38,958 nucleotides of DNA, taken from a virus. The stretch spans positions 1 through 38,958 of the IMG/VR virus record IMGVR_UViG_3300033146_001483. One strand, given 5' to 3'. Positions 33,465 to 38,958 of the stretch are shown piece after piece; the stretch's first letter is position 1, and each line of letters opens with the position of its first letter. The notes under the pieces are model-generated. The model saw nothing but the letters and a program-made list of their open reading frames with translations. It was not told where the DNA came from and ran no database searches. Both the position numbers and the translations under genes were made by a program.

Positions 33465-33740
33465 GGCTCGATCGGCTTCGACGGGCAATGGCAGCTAAAC
33501 ATTCTGGCACTTTAAAATAACTGCAAAAAATATAATTGTAAGTTTCGTAAGTAAAGTAAAAAGTTTTGTTGATACTCTAATTAACATTCCCGTTGGTGGA
33601 TACCAATCTCCTAGTTTTGCCGCTATATAAGCTTTAAATAGTGGACGTATGTCAGAACCAACTGACTGTAATAAAATGGAACGCCAGTAATATGTGACCC
33701 TAAGTTGTTCGGACGTGGGTTCAATTCCCACCGAGTCCAC
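33465..33740 (+). ncRNA. ssrA: Phage-encoded transfer-messenger RNA (tmRNA)
   Basis: The 5' end GGGCTCGATCGGCTTCGACGGG has the conserved tmRNA start. The 3' end GGACGTGGG TTCAATT CCCAC CGAGTCC A gives a T arm and an acceptor that pairs with GGGCTCG. The pair G3-U70 is the alanyl-tRNA synthetase identity element. TTTAAAATAACTGCA resembles the Bacillus resume region, placing the resume codon GCA at 33524. The frame from there runs 35 codons, beginning AKNIIVSFV and ending PSFAAI, to TAA at 33629-33631. A GTCAG/CTGAC hairpin follows the stop. At 276 nt it is shorter than most bacterial tmRNAs; CCA is not encoded. It should rescue stalled ribosomes. Confidence 0.92.
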
Positions 33741-33753
33741 TCAGCCTCCTCTG

Positions 33754-33821
33754 TGTAATTGGTGTTGTAAGGGCGCCAATGTAACACAAAGACAGGTACA
33801 TGACTACACTCATCATGTAGA
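33754..33821 (+). ncRNA. Hairpin segment between tmRNA and tRNA-Asn
   Basis: A stable bulged hairpin lies at 33754-33788 (GTGT-A-ATTGGTGT with GCGCCAAT-GTA-ACAC). A second hairpin CTACA-CTCATCA-TGTAG follows at 33805-33821. Neither is a tRNA and no reading frame is convincing. It may be a processing element, or a decayed RNA gene. Confidence 0.4.
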
Positions 33822-33857
33822 AGAAAAGTACTTGGATGGAGATGATAACTTCAGCAA

Positions 33858-33930
33858 TGTTATGTAGCTCAATTGGCAGAGCGCTTGACTGTTAATCAAG
33901 TGGTTGGTGGTTCGAGTCCACCCATAACAG
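33858..33930 (+). tRNA. tRNA-Asn(GTT)
   Basis: Acceptor TGTTATG/CATAACA, D stem GCTC/GAGC, anticodon stem CTTGA/TCAAG with loop CTGTTAA (anticodon 33891-33893), T arm GGTGG TTCGAGT CCACC, discriminator G as usual for Asn. Six T residues follow at 33932-33937, which may end part of the transcript. Confidence 0.94.
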
Positions 33931-33977
33931 CTTTTTTAGCATATATAACACATAAATCTAGCTAGTAAGAGGAGAGT

Positions 33978-34094
33978 ATGGAGAAAATAATAGAGATAGC
34001 TAGAAATGATATAGGAAGATATGGGCATGAATACTCTTTCGTCTCATTATTAAAAAATTTGAGGATGGGCTTTGTAGTTGAAAGTAGAAAGTAA
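33978..34094 (+). CDS. Small protein (38 aa) inside the tRNA array
   Basis: MEKIIEIARNDIGRYGHEYS at the start, ending GFVVESRK, preceded by AAGAGGAGAGT at a good distance. It fits exactly between tRNA-Asn and tRNA-Lys(TTT). The reading is charged and helical with no membrane part. I do not recognise it. The good ribosome site is the main reason to believe it. Confidence 0.55.
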   Translation: MEKIIEIARNDIGRYGHEYSFVSLLKNLRMGFVVESRK

Positions 34095-34100
34095 AGATAA

Positions 34101-34174
34101 GCACTTGTAACTCAATTGGATAGAGTAACTGGCTTTTAACCAGTAAGTTGTGGGTTCGAGTCCCATCAAGTGCA
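34101..34174 (+). tRNA. tRNA-Lys(TTT)
   Basis: Acceptor GCACTTG/CAAGTGC, D stem ACTC/GAGT, anticodon stem ACTGG/CCAGT with loop CTTTTAA (anticodon 34135-34137), T arm GTGGG TTCGAGT CCCAT, discriminator A. It reads AAA, a very frequent codon here. Confidence 0.95.
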
Positions 34175-34175
34175 C

Positions 34176-34352
34176 TTATACCAATAGCGGTGTGAAAGCT
34201 GAAGCTCTGAAATGGGGCTAGACCCCTTAGTAGGAGTAGAGACACACTTAAAAACAGTAATGGAGTCAGGTCTTCCTCCACATTAAATTTAAAGAGTATC
34301 AGCGCAGTTGTGCGGTAGCAGAGTGGAAGTAGCGTCCCACCTATTGGTATAA
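34176..34352 (+). ncRNA. Unassigned structured RNA, 177 nt, closed by a 12-bp inverted repeat
   Basis: TTATACCAATAG (34176-34187) pairs perfectly with CTATTGGTATAA (34341-34352). Inside, GTGTG (34190-34194) pairs with CACAC (34243-34247), enclosing CTCT/AGAG (34205-34208 with 34238-34241) and GGGG-CTAGA-CCCC (34214-34226). TGGAG/CTCCA (34261-34265 with 34276-34280) and CGCA-GTTG-TGCG (34303-34314) make further hairpins. There is no cloverleaf and no open frame of note. An alternative long rod using CTCTG/CAGAG is possible. The size is like 6S RNA, but I have no motif to assign it. It begins two bases after tRNA-Lys and runs up to the switch-like repeats before tRNA-Thr. Confidence 0.55.
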
Positions 34353-34354
34353 AT

Positions 34355-34405
34355 AGTCAATTGAAGATATAGTTAGTGATTAGATCTATTGACTGCGATC
34401 ACTAA
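34355..34405 (+). repeat. Interleaved inverted repeats (switch or pseudoknot) before tRNA-Thr
   Basis: AGTCAAT (34355-34361) is complementary to ATTGACT (34388-34394), and TTAGTGAT (34373-34380) to ATCACTAA (34398-34405). Their order A-B-A'-B' means the two helices cannot both form as simple nested hairpins. They are either alternative structures or, if loops allow, a pseudoknot. The element ends two bases before tRNA-Thr. Confidence 0.6.
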
Positions 34406-34407
34406 AT

Positions 34408-34481
34408 GCTCCCATAGCTCAGTTAGTAGAGCGTTCGTTTTGTAAGCGAAAGGTCGTCAGTGCAAATCTTGACTGGGAGCT
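34408..34481 (+). tRNA. tRNA-Thr(TGT)
   Basis: Acceptor GCTCCCA/TGGGAGC, D stem GCTC/GAGC, anticodon stem TTCGT/GCGAA with loop TTTGTAA (anticodon 34441-34443). The T arm is odd: GTCAG with TGCAAAT and CTTGAC needs one bulged base in the 3' strand, and the loop starts TG in place of TT. Discriminator T. It may be functional but weakened. Confidence 0.85.
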
Positions 34482-34492
34482 CTGAGAACTAT

Positions 34493-34530
34493 TAGTTAAG
34501 AAGAAGTGTAACTATTTTTGTTTGTTTTTA
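34493..34530 (+). terminator. Possible terminator after tRNA-Thr
   Basis: TAGTTA (34493-34498) pairs with TAACTA (34509-34514), followed by TTTTTGTTTGTTTTT. The stem is short and AT-rich, so strength is doubtful. It would end the main RNA-island transcript. Confidence 0.45.
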
Positions 34531-34561
34531 TAAGTGAATAAAATTAATAAAGGAGGTTGGT

Positions 34562-34702
34562 GTGATTAATATACTGGGAAGGTATGTGGGAGTTGGCGAT
34601 GCTGTGTTTTTTTTGTCTCTTTTAATTGGAGTTAGTATAATAGCTATTATCTGGCTATTGCGAATTGGAGTTCCGTGGAAAAACAAGGGTAAGAATGAAT
34701 AA
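34562..34702 (+). CDS. Small membrane protein (46 aa), GTG start
   Basis: GTG at 34562 preceded by AAAGGAGG, a near-perfect ribosome site. One transmembrane helix (AVFFLSLLIGVSIIAIIWLL) and a basic C-terminus (WKNKGKNE), so the C-terminus is probably cytoplasmic. It is not recognised. It lies between tRNA-Thr and tRNA-His and overlaps the next short frame by 8 bases. Confidence 0.6.
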   Translation: MINILGRYVGVGDAVFFLSLLIGVSIIAIIWLLRIGVPWKNKGKNE

Positions 34703-34763
34703 ATTACTTGGTAGAGAATTCCTATCTCTGCTAGTAATGATTTTAATATATGACTATGTTTAA
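34695..34763 (+). CDS. Very short hydrophobic ORF (22 aa)
   Basis: MNKLLGREFLSLLVMILIYDYV. It overlaps the previous stop and the next start, has only a weak ribosome site, and looks like one hydrophobic helix. It may exist mainly to couple translation between its neighbours, or be chance. Confidence 0.3.
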   Translation: MNKLLGREFLSLLVMILIYDYV

Positions 34764-34923
34764 TTTATTTTTAGTTTTATTTTTCTTATTTACTCCGTAT
34801 GGAAATACACAAATTAGTGTTAGCGAAGCTGGAATTGAAATAAGTAGCCATAAGATAAATATGGTGTCTGATGTTTATTCCAAGCACTTGATTGAAACAA
34901 ATATACAAGATAGTTTAAAATAG
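34756..34923 (+). CDS. Small protein with N-terminal hydrophobic segment (55 aa)
   Basis: MFNLFLVLFFLFTPYGNTQISV is a signal-peptide or membrane-anchor-like start, followed by a short polar domain (EAGIEISSHKINMVSDVYS, IETNIQDSLK). The ATG lies inside the end of the 22-codon frame and has no strong ribosome site of its own. It may be exported or held in the membrane. No family is recognised. Confidence 0.45.
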   Translation: MFNLFLVLFFLFTPYGNTQISVSEAGIEISSHKINMVSDVYSKHLIETNIQDSLK

Positions 34924-34930
34924 AGAACTT

Positions 34931-35002
34931 TAGGAGGTAGCTTAAGTGGCAAAGCTCCGCACTGTGACTGCGGCGTTGTGGTTTCAATTACCACCCTCCT
35001 GA
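34931..35002 (+). tRNA. tRNA-His(GTG)
   Basis: Acceptor TAGGAGG/CCTCCTG (first pair U-G), D stem GCTT/AAGC, anticodon stem CCGCA/TGCGG with loop CTGTGAC (anticodon 34964-34966), T arm GTGGT TTCAATT ACCAC, discriminator A at 35002. The extra G at position -1 opposite C73, used by histidyl-tRNA synthetase in most bacteria, is replaced by U opposite A. Charging by the host enzyme may be poor. Confidence 0.85.
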
Positions 35003-35023
35003 CTTTCTATTTAAGGAGTAGTT

Positions 35024-35821
35024 ATGAATGGTATTTTTTGTCCTGATTGTGAACAATTCATCTTTAGTAGGTTCAGACATGATTTTACATCATGTAAATG
35101 TGGTAACACGTCAGTGGACGGTGGATTAGATTATCTTAGAGTTGGCTATAGTGGAAAAGGCAACATAAATGATGTCAAAAGTGTCGAAATTAACTCTAAG
35201 TCGTTAGCAAGTCTTACTAAAATGACAGAAACTGAATTAGAGTTAATTTGGAACGTAGTAAAGAGAAAAGAATCTGCCACCATATACGATCCATTTGCTG
35301 GCACAGGTGACATAGCTAAACTGAGAAATTTAGGATTTGATGGTGATATAACTTGTTGCGAGGCAGAGGTAGATTTCATCGATACTACTAATCAAGTAGA
35401 TACATGGTACATACGAGATGCTAACATAGAGATAGATGAAAAATTTGATTTTATTTATATTAATCCTACAAACGGTGACAGAAAAGCAGATCACGCTGAT
35501 TTTGCTTATAAGAGAGGGCGCAAAACATATAGAGATGTATTAGGAAAAGATCTTAAACCTTACAACACAGGTAGAATGAACTGGGGACCTACATACAGAG
35601 CAAAAATATCATCCATATATGCGGTATTAGATAGTATGTTAGTTGACGGTGGAGAAATTATTTTATCATTATCACATAAGAAACAAGACCGTGCAATCAT
35701 TGAATTTCATACATCATTGCTAACTAAACTTGGGTATGAAAAGACTGGTGAGGAGGTAATAAATGATGATGTAGTATATAATAAAGATTATATAAAAACA
35801 ATTGTAGTATATAGGAGGTAG
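35024..35821 (+). CDS. Zinc-ribbon domain (DUF7695-like) fused to a DNA methyltransferase-like domain
   Basis: 265 aa, AAGGAG before the ATG. Residues 1-42 (FCPDCEQFIFSRFRHDFTSC with CKCGNTSVDGGLDYLR) match the small CxxC/CxC domain often found alone in phages. From 85 on, IYDPFAGTGDIAKL is SAM motif I, CCEAEVDF the acidic motif II, and FIYINPTNGDR is in the place of the catalytic (D/N)PP(Y/F/W), with threonine and asparagine in place of proline and aromatic. So it is an amino-methyltransferase fold with an altered active site: it may act on another substrate or be inactive. It precedes MazG by one base. A role in DNA modification is inferred. Confidence 0.7.
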   Translation: MNGIFCPDCEQFIFSRFRHDFTSCKCGNTSVDGGLDYLRVGYSGKGNINDVKSVEINSKSLASLTKMTETELELIWNVVKRKESATIYDPFAGTGDIAKLRNLGFDGDITCCEAEVDFIDTTNQVDTWYIRDANIEIDEKFDFIYINPTNGDRKADHADFAYKRGRKTYRDVLGKDLKPYNTGRMNWGPTYRAKISSIYAVLDSMLVDGGEIILSLSHKKQDRAIIEFHTSLLTKLGYEKTGEEVINDDVVYNKDYIKTIVVYRR

Positions 35822-35822
35822 G

Positions 35823-36200
35823 ATGAATAACGATTTTATAGAGAAGGCTGTGAAAACAGAGAATAAGGATTTCTCTGGAATGATGAATAGAATAACACCA
35901 CAAAGTGTAAGACTATTACATGGAGCTATAGGAGCATCAACAGAGGCGAATGAACTACTAGATGCCATGAAGAAACATATTTTTTACGGGAAGTCGCTTG
36001 ATGTTGTGAATGTAAAGGAAGAGATAGGAGACATTTTATATTATTGTGCTATACTGCTTGATGAGCTTAATACAGACTTTGATACAGTCTCTACTAAAGT
36101 AATTGAAAAGTTGGCAGTGCGCTATCCAGATGAATTTACATTAAACAACGCAGTAAATAGAAATTTAGTCGAAGAAAGAAAGGCTCTTGAAAATGAGTAA
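35823..36200 (+). CDS. MazG-like nucleotide pyrophosphohydrolase
   Basis: 125 aa, TAGGAGG before the ATG. GASTEANELLDAMKKHIFYG and VKEEIGDILYYCAILLDEL carry the EExxE/ExxD metal-binding helices of the MazG/dUTPase-like all-alpha fold, followed by KLAVRYPDEFT. Such phage enzymes hydrolyse dNTPs or (p)ppGpp-like alarmones, or clean noncanonical nucleotides. Its position before the ribonucleotide reductase fits nucleotide-pool control. Its last 8 bases overlap the reductase start region. Confidence 0.88.
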   Translation: MNNDFIEKAVKTENKDFSGMMNRITPQSVRLLHGAIGASTEANELLDAMKKHIFYGKSLDVVNVKEEIGDILYYCAILLDELNTDFDTVSTKVIEKLAVRYPDEFTLNNAVNRNLVEERKALENE

Positions 36201-37878
36201 TTTTACACCACAGGCTAGACTCACTGATGTAGGCAAAAATATTTTAAAGACCAGATATTACATTGAAGGTGAAACAAAATGGGGGCAAAACTCAAACAGA
36301 ATTATAAATACTATTTGCGCTGATTGGGATAAACCACAACGATTGGAAATGTCTAATCTTCTATTTCATAGATATTTTGTTCCTAACTCACCACTCATTG
36401 CTAATGCAGGCAAAGAAAAACATGCTGGATATTCTGCTTGTTTTGTGGTTCCTTTTGAGGACACAATCGAAAGTATTTACAAAACAAAATTAGACTTTGC
36501 TTTAGTTGCTAGAAAAGGAGGTGGGTGTGGTACTACTCTCTCTAATATCCGACCAGAGGGTGACCCAGTAGGAGGGTCTACTCATGGATATGCTGGTGGT
36601 GGGATTGGTTTTGCTGATACAATATCACGTGATATGAAAGTAATAACACAGGGCGGACTAAGGGCTATGGCTTTAATGTTTACTATGCGTGTAGACCACC
36701 CAGACATAAAAAAGTTTATAGTGGCAAAATCAGAAGATGATAAGATAAACAATGCCAATATAAGTGTATTTGTAACTGATGAATTTATGAGGGCAGTTGA
36801 ATCTGGTGATAAGTATTGGACAACTTTTAATGGTAAGAGGTATGAAGAACTAGATGCACGTGATGTATTCAATTCTATAGTAGAAGGTGCATGGAGGAAT
36901 GGAGACCCTGGTTTATTATTTGCAGACACAATAAACAACAATTCATCATATAAATATGATGGGGTGACAATTGATGCTACTAACCCCTGTGGGGAACAGC
37001 CTCTCCCTCCATTTGGCTCTTGTAATTTAGGTGCATTAGATATATCTAAATTCTTGCGTAATGGTGAATTTGATTTTAATCTATTTGAACGTGCTGTTAG
37101 GCTTTCAATTAGGTTCCTAGATGCAGTAATTGACAAAAACGAATTTCCAACGAATGAATTCAAAGACAATGCATTAAAATATAGACCATTAGGTGCAGGA
37201 TTAATGGGACTAGCTGATTATTATTTAAAACGTAAAATTGCGTATGGTTCAAAGGAGGCACTCAATGAGTTAGATAAAATAGGAGCATTTTACAAGAAAG
37301 TAGCTTACAATGAGTCTGAGATAATGGGCGACGAGTTAGGTGTGCCAGAAGGATGTAAAAATTTACCAGTGCCTAGAAGGAACATTACAGTTATGACGAT
37401 AGCTCCTACAGGAACTACAAGTCTTATTGCAGGATGCAATTCAGGTATTGAACCATTTTTCTCTGAGATAACTCAGCGCAAAGATACCACTGGTGAGTAT
37501 ACTATTGAGACAGATGATAGTAAAGAAGATTATTTTAGATGTGCAGTGCCAAGTGATGGTGATAAGTCTAAAGAGGTTACTTGGGAAGAGCATATTTTAA
37601 CACAAGCAACCATTCAAAAACATATTGATAGCGCCGTTTCTAAGACAATTAATTTTCCTCAGTTAACTAGAAAAGAGACAATTGCTAAGGCATTTATGAT
37701 GGCTTGGAAAGAAGGGTGCAAAGGAGTCACTATCTACAGAAATGGATCTAGATCAGAGCAAGTTCTTACTCCAAAAAATATAAAGAAAAATTTATGTCCT
37801 GTTTGTGGAGAACCTACTATTAAATATGATGGATGCACTAGATGCTCAAAATGTGAGTGGTCATTATGTACAGTATAA
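36193..37878 (+). CDS. nrdJ: Adenosylcobalamin-dependent (class II) ribonucleotide reductase
   Basis: 561 aa from the ATG at 36193 (AAAGG upstream); a TTG at 36187 is less likely. It reduces ribonucleotides to deoxyribonucleotides with B12. SACFVVPFED places Cys83 as one redox cysteine, TNPCGEQPLPPFGSCNLGAL near 263-282 contains the catalytic Asn264, thiyl Cys266 and Glu268, and Cys277 as the other redox partner. API/TAPTGTTSLIAGCNSGIEP near 400 is the phosphate loop. The last 25 residues form a CPVC...CSKC zinc ribbon typical of NrdJ tails. It is compact compared with bacterial NrdJ. No nrdB/nrdG partner is expected for this class. Confidence 0.95.
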   Translation: MSNFTPQARLTDVGKNILKTRYYIEGETKWGQNSNRIINTICADWDKPQRLEMSNLLFHRYFVPNSPLIANAGKEKHAGYSACFVVPFEDTIESIYKTKLDFALVARKGGGCGTTLSNIRPEGDPVGGSTHGYAGGGIGFADTISRDMKVITQGGLRAMALMFTMRVDHPDIKKFIVAKSEDDKINNANISVFVTDEFMRAVESGDKYWTTFNGKRYEELDARDVFNSIVEGAWRNGDPGLLFADTINNNSSYKYDGVTIDATNPCGEQPLPPFGSCNLGALDISKFLRNGEFDFNLFERAVRLSIRFLDAVIDKNEFPTNEFKDNALKYRPLGAGLMGLADYYLKRKIAYGSKEALNELDKIGAFYKKVAYNESEIMGDELGVPEGCKNLPVPRRNITVMTIAPTGTTSLIAGCNSGIEPFFSEITQRKDTTGEYTIETDDSKEDYFRCAVPSDGDKSKEVTWEEHILTQATIQKHIDSAVSKTINFPQLTRKETIAKAFMMAWKEGCKGVTIYRNGSRSEQVLTPKNIKKNLCPVCGEPTIKYDGCTRCSKCEWSLCTV

Positions 37879-38231
37879 CTAATACATTATCAGTTCAAAA
37901 ATGTAGAGATAATCCAAATACAGTATTTGTATTTGGTGATAATTTAATTGGTAGAGGAAAACGAGGGCAAGCAGTAATAAGAGATGAACCTAACGCCTTT
38001 GGTATTCCAACAAAAAGACTACCATCTATGAGAGAAGGTTCTTTTTTTTCAGAACAACAGGACGAATATATAGCAGTAGATGCCGCTATAGATAAACTAA
38101 TTGATATGAGAAAAAATGGGTATCAAATTGTTTTCCCATCTAGTGGTGTAGGTACTGGTCTCGCTGAAATGTCGAAAAGATCCCCTAAATTGTGGTCTCA
38201 CATGATGATTAGAATAAATAAGGAGATATAA
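37866..38231 (+). CDS. DUF7831-like phage protein
   Basis: 121 aa from ATG 37866 (GAGTGG upstream), overlapping the nrdJ stop; GTG 37857 is an alternative. NTVFVFGDNLIGRGKRGQAVIR followed by IPTKRLPS and YQIVFPSSGVGTGLAEMSKRSP (read in parts) is a conserved pattern of a small phage/bacterial family of unknown function whose glycine-rich loops suggest a nucleotide- or ADP-ribose-binding (macro-like) fold. It may act on a nucleotide made or used by its neighbours; that is inference. Confidence 0.75.
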   Translation: MYSITNTLSVQKCRDNPNTVFVFGDNLIGRGKRGQAVIRDEPNAFGIPTKRLPSMREGSFFSEQQDEYIAVDAAIDKLIDMRKNGYQIVFPSSGVGTGLAEMSKRSPKLWSHMMIRINKEI

Positions 38232-38233
38232 TT

Positions 38234-38374
38234 ATGTATACGAGTGATGCAGTAGAGTATTTAGAAAAACTTAGGGATGATATGATTAAACGTGGAGACT
38301 CAGAGGAAGAGATTAAGAAAATAGAGGAGGAGATTGCATATGTCATCACAGAACAAGAAGAAAAAAACAAATAA
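38234..38374 (+). CDS. Small acidic helical protein (46 aa)
   Basis: AAGGAG before the ATG. Charged, helical sequence (VEYLEKLRDDMIKRGDSEEE, KIEEEIAYVITEQEEKNK) with the look of an antiparallel helical pair. No family is recognised. It overlaps the next start by 35 bases. Confidence 0.6.
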   Translation: MYTSDAVEYLEKLRDDMIKRGDSEEEIKKIEEEIAYVITEQEEKNK

Positions 38375-38483
38375 AGAAGTTAGAAAATCGTTTCTTCTTA
38401 TATTGCTAAGTCTGCTAATGAGAAACAATTCAGATAGAAAGAGAGAACAAGAGGTTAGTGATGAACTAAGGAATATGAGATGA
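38340..38483 (+). CDS. Small basic protein with hydrophobic segment (47 aa)
   Basis: MSSQNKKKKTNKEVRKSFLL start, a hydrophobic stretch FLLILLSLLM, then a charged tail (RNNSDRKREQEVSDELRNMR). GAGGAGGAG lies a short distance before the ATG inside the preceding gene. It may be a membrane-associated peptide. No family is recognised. Confidence 0.5.
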   Translation: MSSQNKKKKTNKEVRKSFLLILLSLLMRNNSDRKREQEVSDELRNMR

Positions 38484-38493
38484 AAGTCTTACT

Positions 38494-38706
38494 TTGGAAA
38501 CTACTATGGTAGTAATATTATTAATTTTAGAATTACTATTGTTAGTATTGATTTGGGTAGTAAGTGTTCCACCAGTAAAGTATACTAAATTAGGGTGGGA
38601 TTGGGGAGAGTTTGTAAATACTAATACTGGTGGGGCATTACTTATAATTTATTTGTTTATAATCGTGGTTACCATAGTAGCAGTAGGAGTACAGATGTTA
38701 TGTTAA
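38494..38706 (+). CDS. Small two-helix membrane protein
   Basis: 70 aa from TTG 38494, or 66 from ATG 38506. Two strongly hydrophobic helices (MVVILLILELLLLVLIWVV and GALLIIYLFIIVVTIVAVGV) flank a polar loop with KYTKLGWDWGEFVNTNTGG. It overlaps the next gene, which has the same layout. No family is recognised. Confidence 0.5.
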   Translation: METTMVVILLILELLLLVLIWVVSVPPVKYTKLGWDWGEFVNTNTGGALLIIYLFIIVVTIVAVGVQMLC

Positions 38707-38891
38707 ATATAATTCTAGTTTTGGAGATAATTGTATGGCTAGGTGTTGTGATATTAAGTTTACCAAATGTGATGTGTAGTCCAATAGGTGTAGTTTTTAA
38801 TAAGCTAATGAATACAGCATTTGGAGATATATTGTTTATGATTAACTTGATAATTACTATCGTAGCAATAGTGGCATTAGTTAACAAATGA
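38700..38891 (+). CDS. Small two-helix membrane protein, similar layout to its neighbour
   Basis: 63 aa. Two hydrophobic helices (IILVLEIIVWLGVVILSL and ILFMINLIITIVAIVALV) around a short loop (CSPIGVVFNKLMNTAFGD). The loop pattern P-x(n)-FxNxxNTxxGxxL resembles that of the gene before it (EFVNTNTGGAL), suggesting duplication. It starts inside the preceding stop and ends in an ATGA overlap with the next frame. Confidence 0.55.
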   Translation: MLNIILVLEIIVWLGVVILSLPNVMCSPIGVVFNKLMNTAFGDILFMINLIITIVAIVALVNK

Positions 38892-38958
38892 TAAATAAAA
38901 TAATAGAAGATGTATTTACAGTAATACTATATGTACTAGGCTCTTTATTGATTGCATC
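38888..38958 (+). CDS. Small hydrophobic protein, 3' truncated by the window
   Basis: ATG overlaps the previous TGA (ATGA). MINKIIEDVFTVILYVLGSL begins a hydrophobic helix and the frame is still open at the window end. It continues the run of overlapping small membrane proteins. Confidence 0.45.
   Translation, partial: MINKIIEDVFTVILYVLGSLLIA

Noticed and set aside
33495-33740. Minus-strand 81-codon frame (MDSVGIEPTSEQL...)
   Set aside because: It is the antisense of the tmRNA 3' half; this translation pattern is a well-known artefact of tRNA-like ends.
34000-34281. Minus-strand 93-codon frame (…ALDGTRTHNLLVKS…)
   Set aside because: Antisense of tRNA-Lys(TTT), again the typical false protein from a tRNA gene.
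34176-34352. Split or intron-containing tRNA
   Set aside because: No acceptor, anticodon or T-arm pattern could be assembled across the hairpins; the closing stem is too long and AT-rich.
36582-37169. Minus-strand 195-codon frame
   Set aside because: Lies inside nrdJ, which is clearly coding on the + strand with all catalytic motifs intact.
38480-38512. 10-codon frame MKVLLWKLLW
   Set aside because: Too short to support, although its ATG overlaps the preceding stop region.
1-38958. CRISPR array, insertion sequence or integrase/attachment site
   Set aside because: No regularly spaced repeats, transposase or recombinase motifs, or direct repeats at tRNA ends were seen on either strand.

Overview
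The window is one continuous piece of an AT-rich tailed-phage genome, coded almost entirely on the + strand. TerL, portal, protease, HK97-like capsid, a single tail-tube-like protein, a very long tape measure and no recognisable sheath point to a long-tailed siphovirus. Strong AGGAG-type ribosome binding sites and a B12-dependent ribonucleotide reductase fit a low-GC bacterial host, possibly a Firmicute, but the sequence does not name the host.

Layout. 1-690: end of a deoxynucleotide kinase and an unknown gene. 693-4092: surface-sugar cassette (two GT2 glycosyltransferases, a nucleotidyltransferase, an FkbM methyltransferase, a DUF115/GT42-like enzyme), overlapping head to tail. 4095-10610: packaging and head genes (TerS?, TerL, portal, protease-scaffold, decoration protein, capsid), ended by a strong terminator. 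10702-16246: connector, neck and tail tube genes, interrupted by a GT4 glycosyltransferase and ended by a second terminator. 16351-30671: tail chaperone with an A AAA AAA -1 frameshift site, tape measure, two tandem hub-like proteins, fibre and fibre chaperone. 30684-32527: lysis-like block (C39-type cysteine peptidase, a 17-codon coupled leader, three small membrane proteins), then a terminator.

From about 32590 two near-consensus sigma-70-type promoters drive an RNA island of 11 tRNAs and a compact phage tmRNA (ssrA). Between these lie several unassigned structured segments, two of them closed by long-range AT-rich inverted repeats (33318-33458, 34176-34352). Past the island (35024-38958) come a zinc-ribbon/methyltransferase fusion, a MazG-like pyrophosphohydrolase, a class II ribonucleotide reductase (NrdJ), a DUF7831-like protein, and a run of small overlapping genes, several membrane-spanning, that leaves the window.

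How it fits together: the promoters feed tRNAs for codons common in this AT-rich genome (AUA, AAA/AAG, AAU/AAC, CAA, ACA) plus a ribosome-rescue RNA. MazG and NrdJ adjust the nucleotide pool. The late block builds and probably glycosylates the virion, and the C39 peptidase with membrane proteins probably exits the cell. The main novelty candidates are the tmRNA with an unusually long, non-LAA tag and the structured RNAs embedded beside it.
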